From the NCBI GenBank assembly GCA_026225945.1, contig JAMJFZ010001258.1, positions 10,392,001 through 10,456,000 of the forward strand: 64,000 bases of DNA, given 5' to 3'. Source of the DNA: Cricetomys ansorgei (taxonomy: Eukaryota > Chordata > Mammalia > Rodentia > Nesomyidae). Within the stretch, counting starts at the first letter, position 1, and each line of letters starts with the position of its first letter. Shown here one piece after another: positions 24,418-36,000 of this stretch. Position numbers and translations under genes: made by a program. Below the pieces are notes generated by a model. That model was not told where the DNA came from, ran no database searches, and saw nothing but the letters and a program-made list of their open reading frames with translations.

Positions 24418-24573
24418 TTTTTTTTGGTTTTTCAAAACATGGTTTCTATGTTTAACAACCTTGGCTGTCCAGCAAGTAGTCTGCAGATCAGGCTGGTGTC
24501 AAACTCACAGATATATACCTGCCTCTGCCTCCTGAGTGCTGGGCTTAAAGGTATATACTACCTCTACCCAGCT
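24418..24573 (-). mobile_element. B1 SINE, antisense
   Basis: A T-run then reversed B1: 'acatggtttctatgtttaac', 'tcaggctggtgtcaaactca' at 24488, 'ctgcctctgcctcctgagtg' at 24520, 'gctgggcttaaaggtat', ending 'ctacccagct'. Fairly diverged. Confidence 0.88.
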
Positions 24574-25600
24574 TCAAATCATAATTGTTTTTAAAGACCT
24601 GAATAGATAGACAATTTATGTAGACATGGAGCTAATTTTGGATGCAAGATTTTGTAAAAAGATCTACTCATACCTAAGGCTTTTGGCAAATTGAAATAGT
24701 AAATATTTATGTGATCAATAAATGAAGTCAAATGGAGTCTTGTATGTGTCCTGCTTACATAAAAGTGAGATCACAATATTCCTACATCATGCTACTATAA
24801 CTAAGCAAATATGCAGATTTCTCTACCCCTATATATTTAGTGAAGTCCAAATTATATATTGTGTCTATGCACTGATGGCTGCTAACATCTTTCTGATGTT
24901 AGCTAAATATCACATCGAGAAAATGAGGGGCTTTGAAAATCCCCCCTAAGCCTTCTTAACTTGATTGCTTGTTATAAAAACATTAGCCAGTGTCAAATCA
25001 ATTTGAGTGGATTCCCACCAAAATAAAGTTTAGGTCCGAATTAACTTCTCACCAAATGGTTTTCACAAAGCATGAAATTATCTCAGTGCTGAGAGTCACC
25101 ACTTGGAATTATATCCTTGTCAAAATTTTCCTAATTTGTCATTACTCATGGCAACTTGTTCTTTTTTCTGCTCTTGCATAACTGCAGCTCTCTGTATTGA
25201 GAAATGAGGGTGTTTCAACTCCTCAAGTGCCACTGGAAACTGGCTGTGAAGACTCTCCTTGCGGCCCAGAGAGTCCTTGTGGGAGGTGTGAGACCTATCC
25301 TTGATAATGATGGCAGAGGCAGGCACATTCCTATTGACAGGAAGTGTTATAGCAGCATAACTAAAAATCTGGCTCTTGTAGCCTATGAACTACCCTCCGC
25401 ATCAATGATCTCTCTCATTCATAACTAAAAGTCAATTATCTTTGCAAATAAGAGGGGCCTGTGTGCTCACTGCATGGTATCTTCCTTGTTTTCTTTTTTT
25501 ATTTTTATTTTTGTACTTGTTTTATTGTTTTGTTGTGTTTTTTCCTTTATTCTCCTAGGTAATGTAACCTAAAACATTTTTATGTCTTTTAAATTTTGTG

Positions 25601-25602
<2 letters not shown>
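24574..25602. other. No gene seen; unassigned DNA
   Basis: The overlapping short frames at 24722-25428 on both strands show no recognisable domain. Confidence 0.45.

Positions 25603-25634
<32 letters not shown>
25603..25634. repeat. (TC)n microsatellite
   Basis: Sixteen TC units at the start of the following SINE. Confidence 0.95.
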
Positions 25635-25636
<2 letters not shown>

Positions 25637-25639
25637 GTG

Positions 25640-25972
25640 TGAGTGTGTTATGCTGCATGAACACACATGTGTTCAGGTGCATGTGCCTGTGAACACACAT
25701 GAAGAGATTGGCTTATGTTGGGTTTCTTTCTCTATTGCTTCCCATCTTATGCTTTGAAATGAGATCACTCTGGTCACCTGAAGTTTGTAATTACACCTAA
25801 ACTGGCTGAGCTGGTGACCTCCCTGGATCTGCTTGGCTTTATCTACCATCACTGGGGTTATACATATGCACAGCTATGCCCATATTTTTGGTGGTTCTGG
25901 GGATTTGAACTTGGGTCATCTTGCTTTCACAATAAGCACTCTTTTTCACTGAGCCACCTCTCCAATCCACAA
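25640..25972 (-). mobile_element. B4-type composite SINE, antisense
   Basis: A reversed TG-rich tail (25640-25700), a diverged reversed B1-like middle ('gtgacctccctggatct' near 25813, 'ggggttatacatatgcac' near 25853) and a clear reversed tRNA-like head ('ggttctggggatttgaactt' near 25892, 'ttcactgagccacctctcca' near 25947). Confidence 0.75.
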
Positions 25973-26739
25973 AGCATTTTTTAATTATGAAAAAGAAATA
26001 CATGTTTAATTGTGTGAAAGCTGAGAGAAATCAACATAAAAACATAGATGCTAAAATTTTGCAAAATAGAAATAATTAGGTGTACTGGTTTGTGTATTCA
26101 GTGGATATCTCTCCTTGAACCTGAGGATGTTAATTCTCTGCTCTGTCAGGGCTTATTTTTATTTGGTATGTTTTCACTAAAATTAAAAAGATTATTCCAT
26201 AATGTATCAAAGTCACAGGGAACAAAAAAATGTGGCCTCCGTATTTCCATTATTTTCTTTGATCATCCAGCCTATCCTGAGGGCACAAAATTGAACTCAG
26301 TATTAATGATTAACAATTGGACAGATCGAAAGGGAATAAATAAACTGGGACAAAGCAGAAGGGACCGTATGTGCAAAAGCTCCAAGTGAAAAGAGAACCT
26401 GGCAGGTTTTCTTTGTGCCTTGAATAAAATTCAGACTATTATTAAGGACCTGCAAACTCCAGTGTCATCAAGTTCCTCTCTTCCTACTGGCATGATATTA
26501 TTCTTCCTCTGTATATAGTAAACTACTTTCCACATATTAGTCTTTCTCCGATTAACACTTAAAAATCCACTGGGCTGTTTATATCCCCAGCAGTTCTATT
26601 TTACTTCATTGGAAAGCTATTAGAAGGTTTCCATATTTCTTTTTAGCAACAATCTTTCCACTGAGAGAATCTGTTCATGAATTCAAAGAGGGGAGTGATT
26701 TCTAAATGGTCAGAAGGCATCATTGTTTAAGGAGCAGAG
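25973..26739. other. No gene; ancient repeat fragment at about 26420-26560
   Basis: At 26420-26560 'gaataaaattcagactatta' and 'ctctcttcctactggcatga' resemble the same ancient LINE-like mammalian repeat as at 46.3 kb. The 113-codon frame at 26048-26389 has no recognisable domain. Confidence 0.35.
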
Positions 26740-27395
26740 CGAATTCCACTTCCTTCTTTGTTTTATAGACCACTTTAGTGCAGTTCCAGAGTAATTACAG
26801 CCATGCAAACCCTGGGATCTATGAGGGTGACACTAGCAAAGACTCCTCATAACAGGAGATAAAAGATCCTGAACAGACCATCTCCTCTAATCAGGCAAGG
26901 CATCCAGTAATGGGACTATGACACCAACCCAGCCAAAAAATCTTGACCTATAACCTATCCTACTTCTAGGATCTGGTGGGATAATGGAGGGATAGTACCC
27001 CACACCAAGGTAGGGAGCCCATCCCTGACACTTGCAGGGCTGGCCAGGAACCACAGACAGGAAAGCCCAGAGATGGTTCCTTATGATATTCTGCTTTGCT
27101 CATCGATTGGTGCCTAGTCCAATCTCCATCAGAGAGGCTTCCTCTGGCAGTCAATGGAAGCAGATGCAGAGACCTAGGGCGAAGCTTTGGGTTGAACCTT
27201 GATGAAGGGGGAGGAGGGGCAGATCACTGGGACCAAAGGGGTCTAGGACACCAGGAAAACAAGACCCATTGAGTCAACTGACCAAGATTCTTAGGAGTTC
27301 ACAGACTGAAGTACCAAATGCAGAGGATGCAGGATCCCCTATGTATGCCTTATGATTGTCTGGCTTGGTGTTCTTATAGAACTAAACGTTGGTGT

Positions 27396-27445
<50 letters not shown>

Positions 27446-27740
27446 CGGGGGGGAGGGGTCTCTGACCTTTTTACCTGATCTTGGGAACTTTTCTCCTGTT
27501 GGGTTGTCTTGTCCAGCCTTGATGTGAGGGCTAGTGCTGGCCTTGTTACACCTTGTTATGCCTACTCTTTTCTGAAGGGAAGCAATGTGGGGGTGAGGGG
27601 GGTGGGTAGGGATGGGAGTGAGAGGCAGGGGCATATGAATCTGGGGGAGAGGGTAGATGGGGAAGCTGGAAGGAGGAGTGGAAGGAGGGATGTATTTGTT
27701 TGGATGTATTGTACAGGAGAAGAACAAATAAATTAAAGAA
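26740..27740 (+). mobile_element. Lx-type LINE-1 3' UTR, sense, with TG microsatellite
   Basis: Sense order as at 16.3-17.3 kb: 'ggagcccatccctgaca' at 27016, 'ggccaggaaccacagaca' near 27042, 'atcagagaggcttcctctgg' at 27129, 'gagtcaactgaccaagat' near 27272, 'tctcctgttgggttgtct' near 27491, 'tgatgtgagggctagtg', a G-rich terminal block and a tail ending 'aacaaataaattaaag' near 27723. A (TG)n tract replaces part of the element at 27392-27444. Confidence 0.85.
27392..27444. repeat. (TG)n microsatellite
   Basis: About 26 TG units with one TA interruption, inside the Lx 3' UTR. Confidence 0.98.
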
Positions 27741-28211
27741 TTAAACATATTCTCACCAAGTAAACAAAACAAAGTTAAACTAAACTAAACAAACAAACAA
27801 ACAAAAAACAGTTTCAGTATGACTTTCAAGGACAAATTCTACCCATTTTTCTTACAGAATGTGAATAGAGTTCTTCCTCTGTTAAATTGTCCTCGTGGGG
27901 AGGGAAGGTTTCTATGGTGAATTTTGTGACTTAATGTGCAAAATGTTGGCATTTTGGACTGAGGAGACAATTATTTCTTGTATTAACAATTTTCTCAGAA
28001 ACTATTTTCATTTACACAGTGATTATAATGGTGGAATAGCTGAGTCTTTTGTGTAAAGATGCTAAGTTACTACGGCTCTTTTCTGTGAGCAAGCACAATT
28101 TCTAGTTTTAGAGATGAACAATAATCAACTAATTAAAAACAAAACAAAACATGTCTGTCGAATATCTCTGGCCACAATCCATCTGACTTTGAAGTCAGCT
28201 TCCTGCAAAAG

Positions 28212-28254
<43 letters not shown>

Positions 28255-28552
28255 AGTAAAAAATAAAGAGGGAAGGAATTCTGCCATTGGAGAGATTAAC
28301 ATCAGGTTGAAAGACAGAAAAGAAAAAGACTTCTAAAATAATGTCTAAACTGAGCATTGTTTCAATAGAATAGAAGACCAAACTTGCATCTCTACATTGT
28401 TACGTGGGTCATGAAGAATGCCACGCTGCCTATATAAACTTGTATATTAAAATGTGAAGCAAATTTTTCATTTACTCCATTTAACTGTATCTATGATTTG
28501 TACCTCTCATGAAATATAAAAATAGGTTCTTTAGAAAATAGAGCTATCAAGT
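27741..28552. other. No gene; A-rich DNA with (AAAC)n and (AAAT)n tracts
   Basis: AAAC units lie at about 27776-27806 and about 11 perfect AAAT units at 28212-28256. Nothing else supported. Confidence 0.6.
28212..28256. repeat. (AAAT)n microsatellite
   Basis: About 11 AAAT units. Confidence 0.97.
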
Positions 28553-29000
28553 GTTGTAGTTAGGCTACTGGGGTGGCTCAGCAAGAGAGACATGGAGGCA
28601 TATTCGTAACTTTAAACCCAGCCAGACCTCAGCAAAGGGAACCACTGTCATGGCCAATCCCATGCTCACAGTGGAACCCTGAGCATCTGTGCTCAGGTGT
28701 TTTATTTATTCAGAACTCCTTGGGTGCAGATCATAAGCAATTAAACATACTACACAGAAATCCAAGAGCTGCAAACAATACAAAAAAAACCCCTAGACCT
28801 AGGATAGCCCCTCTCCTGACAGTGCATAAGACAATTTCAAACAAAACTAAAATTAAACTTCCCCAGCAGTCAAATGTGTTTCTGATACCTCTCTGCATAT
28901 CCAGACATTCTAGACTGTCTCTGGACACTAAAAGCCTCAACTGTTTCTCTGTCTCAGAGGCCACAGAAGCTACAAACTCATGGTCCACTCCATTTCCCTA
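28553..29000 (+). mobile_element. ERV-related fragment, homologous to the end of the retrovirus at 57 kb
   Basis: Positions 28553-28862 align over their length with the reverse complement of 56885-57226, roughly 70-75% identity by eye. Shared stretches include 'ggaggcatattc', 'gccagacctcagca', 'agatcataagcaat' and 'acaatacaaaa'. The 57-kb copy is attached to retroviral pol remnants, so this is probably an LTR or 5' leader of the same family. The 142-codon frame 28573-29001 is therefore not a host gene. Confidence 0.6.
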
Positions 29001-30554
29001 AACAGAATGGACTGAGTTTCAGGTAATGCTCTGGGAACTTTGAGGGTAGAGACAATTTTATCCTTCACTTTTAGAAGTTTTAAATTCACTGTGCCACATG
29101 GGGACAAGGGGGAACATAAAAGACACCCAGTTGTGTGAATTAAGTTACTTTGTGGCTAGTGATGATTATAAAACACATTTTCTCCTCACCCACAATTTAT
29201 AGAGATTTTGAAGTTTGTGAACTGGATTTCTACTAATAAATATAAATAAATATACTAAATTAAGAAACCCTAAATCTTACTGTCAAACATTACAAAGGAC
29301 TATTTACTTCAATAAATGCCTAACTGGATCCAACCTTTCATTGCTAAAATAGTTTTCTTCCTGGGAATGATGACTGAAATAAAGGAAACATATATTCATA
29401 GTAATTAATGTCAAGAATTAGTTAGAAATAGAATTTTCATAGCTGTGCCCTGAAGTCTTTGGTCCAGCAAGAGAAAGAATCCTTCATTATTTCTGGAGTA
29501 TAAACATTATTCAGAGATTCCTGTATGTGGAAAATGCTTATTGTGACAGCATCACCATTTTGCTGCCGTGAGAATATAAAGCCATAGTTCATGTTCTACA
29601 TCAGGGAAATTGTGTTGGAGGACTGTTGCATAAACAAACCAAACTAAAATTACATAGTTCCTATCCTAACCCATCTCAACTAGGCCATTTGTGAGCCAAA
29701 TCCACCTCACATTGAAAGAGCCTTAATGAGAAAGGAAAATTAAACACCATAAGAGGAATGTCCAAAAGGCCAGGTCAGATTGTTGGATTTTTGCCATAAA
29801 GCCAGCAAAACCACAGAAGACATAGGGTGCGGTAGCAGAGACTATCTTATCCAGGATGAAGTGGCAGTTTTACCTAAGGAGTTGTATCAGATCAGAAGTT
29901 GACACATTTTGGGCGGTATTCTGTCTGACACAACAGCTTCTGAGATCTATAACCATCTGTGTCTATAAATCTCAAGAAAAGTGACTGATGAGAAAGTCTT
30001 ATGACTCACTTATTTTTAATGTGCTTTCCCAGGAATAGTTAATTCTGCAGTTATTTATTAGGATATAAGGCTGCTTTTCCCCAGGGAATAAGAGAAATAG
30101 AAAAATAGTAAATGGCTACTAAACCCCAGAGGAGCAGAGTGTTAGAAAGAAGCAGCTTTGCCCTGAAGGACAAGGGCAGACAGCATTCTCTGGAGAGTGA
30201 TTTTAGCTTGTTGAGTGAGTTTCAATCAGAGAAGCCTTGTTTTTAGGAAAACAAGTATAAAGCCAGTTTACCCATCAGGATGACCCCTAAAATTAGTGAG
30301 TTTTAAAATCAAATAAAAGCAAGTAGAGTTAGAGGGCTTACTTAGGTTTCCTGCATTTTCAATTAAAAAAAGTAAAGTAAAGTAAAATAAAACAGACATC
30401 TTTTTATTTGATTTTTTTCCAATTCATCTTTTATTTCAGAGTCTCATACATTGAAATTATTAATTTTAATCATTTCCAATCCCCATTCCCCTTTTTCTTC
30501 CTCCCTCTCTTGACAGAATGCTTCTCCTAATATTTTTATTAATTTTTAATTTGT
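29001..30554. other. No gene seen; unassigned DNA
   Basis: Short broken frames only. T/C-rich sequence near 30400-30510 might be a reversed L1 tail, too weak to call. Confidence 0.45.
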
Positions 30555-30742
30555 TTGTGATTTGTGTGTGTGTGTGTGTGTGTGATGTATTTGGGGGAGA
30601 CATGTGTCACTGTGTACATCTAGAGGTCAGAGGACACCTTTGTGGAGTCAGTTCTTTCCTGCAACCTTTGTGTGCATTTTGGGATCTAATCCTCAGGCTT
30701 GAGTAGCAAACGCTCTGATTGGATGAGCAATCTTGCCAGCCC
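30555..30742 (-). mobile_element. RSINE1/B4-type SINE, antisense
   Basis: A reversed TG tail (about 30562-30584), then 'gaggtcagaggacacctttg' at 30624, 'gtggagtcagttctttcctg' at 30642, 'ggatctaatcctcaggctt' near 30681 and a reversed head 'gagcaatcttgccagccc' ending 30741. The order fits RSINE1. Confidence 0.88.
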
Positions 30743-30784
30743 AACACTCTATTTATTATTTAGTCTGAACCAGCCAATTTTGCA

Positions 30785-30960
30785 GATACTTTACACATAT
30801 TGACTATTAGCATATATTACAAATTGCTCACAAGTTAAGAACAATATTCCCCTTTTACAGATGAAGGTTTGAGGTACCTTTCATTTCTTAAGCCATTAAG
30901 TTTCATAAGTAGGCGAACAAGGATTTGGGTAAAGATTGCATGTCTACAAAGTTTGTGTGA
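30785..30960 (-). mobile_element. MIR SINE, antisense
   Basis: 'tactttacacatattgacta', then 'ccccttttacagatgaaggt' at 30850, 'taagccattaagtttcataa' near 30889 and 'ggatttgggtaaagattgca' near 30921 follow the reverse complement of MIR. Confidence 0.75.
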
Positions 30961-31171
30961 TTGTTAGCTATGATGTATAGCTTGAAGCGAGCAGTCCTCA
31001 GTTGTCAAGGAGAAAGCATTATGGAGGTATTTAGTTTATCTCCTCTGTGGTTTACTTAAAATTCTCACTCTATGTTTCTTACTTCTTAGCAGAGGTGCTT
31101 GCTCAGTTTCTTATGGAGGGCTAACTTTTATTAAAGAAAACTTTCCCAGATCATTATGGTCAAGGAGGGTC

Positions 31172-31378
31172 TAGAATGAAAGCTCAATGGTTAAGAGCAC
31201 ATGCTGCTCTTGTTGGGTCCCCAGCACCCACCTGGTGGCTTACAACAACCTTACACTCAAGTTCCAGGTGATCTGGGGTCCTCTTCTGGCCTCCAACATC
31301 ACTAATCATGCACAAGGTGTACACACAGGCAGACACTCACACCCTTAAAATAAAATAATAATAATAATAAAATTAAAA
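31172..31378 (+). mobile_element. B3 SINE, sense
   Basis: A tRNA-like head 'gctcaatggttaagagcaca' at 31182, 'ccccagcacccacctggtgg' at 31220, 'tcctcttctggcctccaaca' near 31280, a CA-rich stretch and an 'aaaataataataa' tail. Confidence 0.93.
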
Positions 31379-31724
31379 ATGAATAAATAGTTAGGGAGGC
31401 TTATTTAAATCTCTTGCACAGAGAGCTCCGCCCTGAATATTGTAAAAACAGCTGGAGATTTATAGTCAAGCAAGAGACGGAGGGAGCCAGTACATGGAAA
31501 TGACTAAGAGCAGATGTTAAATCAGGGAGATTTAGTTCACCTCAATTATTTTCTTGCTAAATGTAGGCTAAGGACTTAAACATCCAAGCTGGGGCATAAG
31601 GAACTTCATCAAATTCAAGGGTGGGATATTCTTAGTAAAATGAGTAAGCTGCTTTTTTTAATGACTCAAACTTAGGCAGTCAGAAGACACAACAGGAGCA
31701 AAGTCAAGGTTTTGTTAAGAATGA

Positions 31725-31800
31725 GGCTTATTTTAGAAATGTATCTCAGTGGTAGAGTGTCTTAGGCTCATAAGAATGAGGCTCAGTGGGGTCTAATGTT
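31725..31800 (+). mobile_element. ID-like SINE fragment, sense
   Basis: 'gtatctcagtggtagagtgt' at 31741 is close to the conserved A-box region of ID/tRNA-Ala-derived SINEs. The remainder is diverged. Confidence 0.5.
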
Positions 31801-34800
31801 TAGGTGAGGAGAGAGCATTTGATTTTATCTCCTCTCGTTTAAAAAAATGTCCTTTTTCTCTAAATGGTTTATGTCCATTTTTATTTGATCATGTTTTGTT
31901 CAATATGAAACATTCAAGCCATTGGATAGATTGAGTAAAAATGATATTGCCTGTGTGATGTAAATCTTCAGATATTTGAGGTATCGAGCCTCATCTTCGA
32001 AGACTTATTTGGATCTTCTATGGAAGGTCAGCTCCAAGACAACACACAGACCCAGAACACAATGGAGCCATCAGAGTTCGGTTCTGACACACTGTATTGG
32101 AAGACAAAAATAGAAATGCTAATGAGGAAGGTTGGAAGTTAACACCCAAGGAAGGATGAAGAACTAATAATATGGTGAAGATTGAAAACAATGTACGAGA
32201 CAGTAGGATCCAGTCCATTCACATGTAAGTTACAAAGTGCTGTTAAGTGCAATTTGTCAGAGGTAAAAAAAAAAAAAAAAAATAACTCAGAGACTAAACA
32301 TAATAACCTACAAAGGTGTGCTATAGTCTTTAACTGAATGTTAACATTTATCTGTCTAGTCATTAATTTTTTGATTAACGGTGACCAAGGGATTTTTTTC
32401 ATATAAAATAATTATAATCTTATGAAAATTCTCCTGATTAATAAGTGCAGTAACAATGGAAACTGACCGAATCAACCTTTTTTCTTCTGCTAGAATTTTT
32501 TTATAAGGAATCTCAGTTCAGACTTCTAAAAATATCTCAAGGAGAAGAAGGCAGATTTCATTGTAGAACTCAACCATTTGGGTGAAATTTTCAGTTTGAA
32601 ATTATTCAAGTATCCTTTGTGTTTTGGGCCTGATGACATGTTGCTCCCGGCAGGCAAGAACCCTCTAGTTCAGTTCAAGCTCGTTTTCCTATAGGGCTTT
32701 CTAAGCATTAGATTCAGAAAGCTTGTGTTACCTCTGTGCCACTGTGTGGTTGCATCTGGTTATTAGCAAAATCATTCTCAATGTGACATCCCAATCAAAT
32801 ATCTGGTCATCTAATAATTTTTTTCCAATTAGTTTTTGTTACAGAGGGGAAAGATTCTTATTGAACTTTCACAAATAACTGTGTGACTGTGGAAATTAGA
32901 GCACTCAGTATGATTTGTTGAATTCTAAAAGGATCGATTACAGTGAAAAGTACTATACACACACACACACAAACACACATATGTACACACACACACACAC
33001 ACATATATATGTAGATATGTACACATACATGTATGTGTAAACATAGTCTGTTTACATAAGAATATACTGTGTATAGTTACAAATTATAGATGGCTTGAGA
33101 AAAATGGTTTTTTTTTTAATGGCAAGAACAGAACAATAAGAGCTAATAGCTCATTATTCATTACCGTTCATTCCGTCTTATGTGATAATCATTCCCCAGA
33201 TTGATCTTTATATATCACTTTTAAGAGCTCTGTTTTCACCCAGAGTTCAATTCCTTGCTTTATTTAGCCTTAGCATGTAATTTCAAAGTTAGTTAAGCCA
33301 TCTTGTCAAGAATGTATCCCCCAACAATTGTCATAATGATGTAAGGCTGGGACTATTTACTTTGTCTTACTTGCCAAAATTACATGCTCTTGAGAACCAG
33401 CTGTCTTTTATATTTTGGGTAATTTTGAAACACTTAGTTTATAAGTCCATATTCATTTCAGAACAAATAGGAACAGAGTTCTTTCACGTGGTTTTTTTAA
33501 ATTAATACAATACTATGTGGAGGGAGAAAGAGATCATATATACTCAGCATTTGTGCACACAGTAAGGTATACAAAAATGTGAGCAGAGATTTATATAACA
33601 TTTATTCCAAAGCTTTAATTACAGGGTAAACATAGTAATAAAAATTCACTAAGGTTATATAAATTAGTTGATTCTTTTTTTGTCTCCTCCCTATTGTTAT
33701 ACAAATTAGATCTGGCAATTGCAAACCGCAAACTGTTAGCAATTTTTCAGTGAGGTAAATTCTAAAATTAAGAATAAGCATTTGTGCAATTTTATAGAAA
33801 GTTTTCAGAGTACACATATGCTTATTGAATTTATTAATAAATTGGTCTGATATTTAATATGCATTTGTTTTTCCAATTTGTTTTCCTAACAATTTATAAG
33901 TATTCACCTTTAGTAGACTTCAGGGAATAACAAATTAATAAGCATCCTTTAACATTAGTGGTTTAATAAATGTAAAAGTGGTTTAATAGGTGTAGACAAT
34001 TTGCATAAACCTAAGAATGTGTTGTTGTATGCATAAAAATCCAATTATACAGCTAAAATCCACTTATCATCTCTAGTTTTATTTCTGTTTTTGCTACATT
34101 TATCTTTGTTCAGATTATCAAGTTTTATCATGATCATGATATAAACAGGTTCCTTACATTTAATTCTTTTCAACAAAAAGTTTGTTTTAACACTCAAATA
34201 CTGTCTTAAAGAGGATAATAATAATCACAGACAGTTTGGTGATATCTTTCCAAACTCTCATTGTATCCAGTTTTGATTGCTAACCCATGTTGTCACGGTG
34301 GAACATTTTATAACCTTAGTCATAGTTGGCATAGAGCATGCTTGGCAAATAAATTATAGGCTCTCATATTTTAAAAGGATAAGTGAACAGAATTAAGAAA
34401 TGATATGTAATCTACCTGGACACATCATTGAAAATGGAAGTTTGAGTCTACCAACTCTTATTTCTTATCCACGGCACAGTGAGTTTGCCTTTTATCCTCA
34501 CAATCAAAAAACTGGTAGTTATAGTGGTTTGTGTGCAGCGTCTTAATAACTAGGTGGGAGGAATAAGCAATCAAAACTGCATATCGATTAAATGAAATTA
34601 TAATAAAACAAGATTTTAAAGTATCTGAAAGTATGGTATTCTGAATTGAACCAACTAAAGGTCTCATTGGATTTAAGTAATTTGCAATATTCTACCATGA
34701 TTTTTTTTTCTCCTGGTGATGGATGCTGCCTATAATTTGTAAAAGAAACAAAGAAGTTGTGTTTATCCTACATGAAGTACACTACAATTTTACTTGAGCC

Positions 34801-35412
34801 AAATTATCTCCTTTCACAAAGAGTTTTAGTTTTCTTCTAACTATAAATGTGTTCTTTTCTGTGTGATACTTAATGTCTTTATGGTTTGATTTAAAAAAAA
34901 AAAGAAACAGATCTTGTCTGACACAAACTTGAAAACACCTTTTGATCTCAGATGCATAATTATCCACTGAAGCTTCATCGTCCCTTTTCACAACACAGCA
35001 GTTTCTGGTGGAAAGCAGTAACGATGATACATTTAGAAGAAAGAGTCAATGTCCTTGATTAAATTTAATGCCATCTGAGGTATTTAACAAGACTATGGGT
35101 TTGAATGTGCTTTAATACCGTACAAGAATAATTCTAGTCCTATTCATTTCACTAGTGGCTTCTTTTTTTTGGTAACAGTCTCATGAGATAATGGCTATAA
35201 AATCAGTCTGAACATGCATTAATGAATTAGAAATAACACAATAATAATATTTTCTCAGCATAGAAAGTCTAGCAAGGTCTATTTTTCTCTTGAATAAAGT
35301 AGAAACCAATACTGAGGAAGCAATGTAGATTTTGACGACCTTGTAACCATCTATTGACAAGAAGGTGCTCCTGTTCAAAGGTTAAGTCCCTACTTTCATT
35401 ATATTTTGACAG
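31801..35412. other. Repeat-poor unassigned DNA
   Basis: No SINE, LINE or LTR recognised over about 3.6 kb. It carries a poly(A) run (32265-32282) and a CA/TATG tract (32957-33035). A perfect 14-bp palindrome 'atcatgatcatgat' lies near 34128. Frames are under 90 codons without domains. Confidence 0.5.
32957..33035. repeat. (CA)n / (TACA)n tract
   Basis: Imperfect CA runs mixed with TATG/TACA units. Confidence 0.85.
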
Positions 35413-35563
35413 TTGCGGCCTTTGGTCTTTACTCCAGCCCTCATCTCCCTGCTGAAAAACGAGCTGTTTTGCAAAATCAAATTATCTCCACCTGTTATAT
35501 TGGCAATGGGGAGGAAGCAATATGTTAGTTTTCCAGCTCTGGGACAAAGGAAAAATCTTAAAG
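35413..35563 (+). other. Candidate exon (unrecognised)
   Basis: A pyrimidine-rich stretch and 'ttttgacag' end in AG at 35411-35412, and 'aaag|gtaagaa' gives a strong 5' splice site at 35564. The 151 bases between stay open in one frame (first codon ttg at 35413), encoding about 50 residues with basic character and no domain I recognise. It sits at the edge of the repeat-poor stretch. It could be a coding exon, a lncRNA exon or a chance pairing of splice signals. No neighbouring exon was identified. Confidence 0.25.
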
Positions 35564-35694
35564 GTAAGAATTATAGCATTTTCCCCACTATTCTAACTGC
35601 ATAGTTGTTCAGTTAGTTTTGCCCTATGATATTTTTTCATTTCCAATTTTTTGGTTTTGTTTTATTTTCTAAAAATAGTTAAGATAATTTTAAA

Positions 35695-36000
35695 GGAAGG
35701 CATTACTTATTTTGGCTCACTTCTTAGAGGTATTAGACTGTAGACCTCTGCTCTCATGAAGCTGGGTCCATGGTGGAACAGAATTATGTCAGCTGGAACT
35801 TGTGTAGTAGCCTCATGATTGACAGGCAGGGGAAGGGTGGGAGAGGAACGAATAGCAGGCAGGGGATGGGCAAAGAAGGGCAGGGGGATAGTGATATGGA
35901 GGGAGAGGGAGAGAGGGAGGGAGAGAAGGGGAAAGGAGATTGAGGGAGGGTGGTGGGGTTGGAGAAGGTGAGGCCACAGAGGATGAGAGAAGAAATCTTT
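35695..36000 (+). mobile_element. Rodent interspersed repeat with polypurine expansion
   Basis: 'ggcattacttattttggctc' at 35699 and 'catgaagctgggtccatggt' near 35755 resemble the rodent 'gttactttctattgctgtg' repeat family. A GGGA-rich purine block follows at 35822-35985. The proline/serine-rich frames on the minus strand here are low complexity. Confidence 0.5.

Noticed and set aside
28573..29001. 142-codon open frame
   Set aside because: The region aligns with an ERV segment at 57 kb and the frame is not kept there; no domain recognised.
31172..31378. CTCF-like motif in the B3 SINE ('ccaccaggtggg' in reverse)
   Set aside because: The half after the central GG deviates from the CTCF consensus at several positions.
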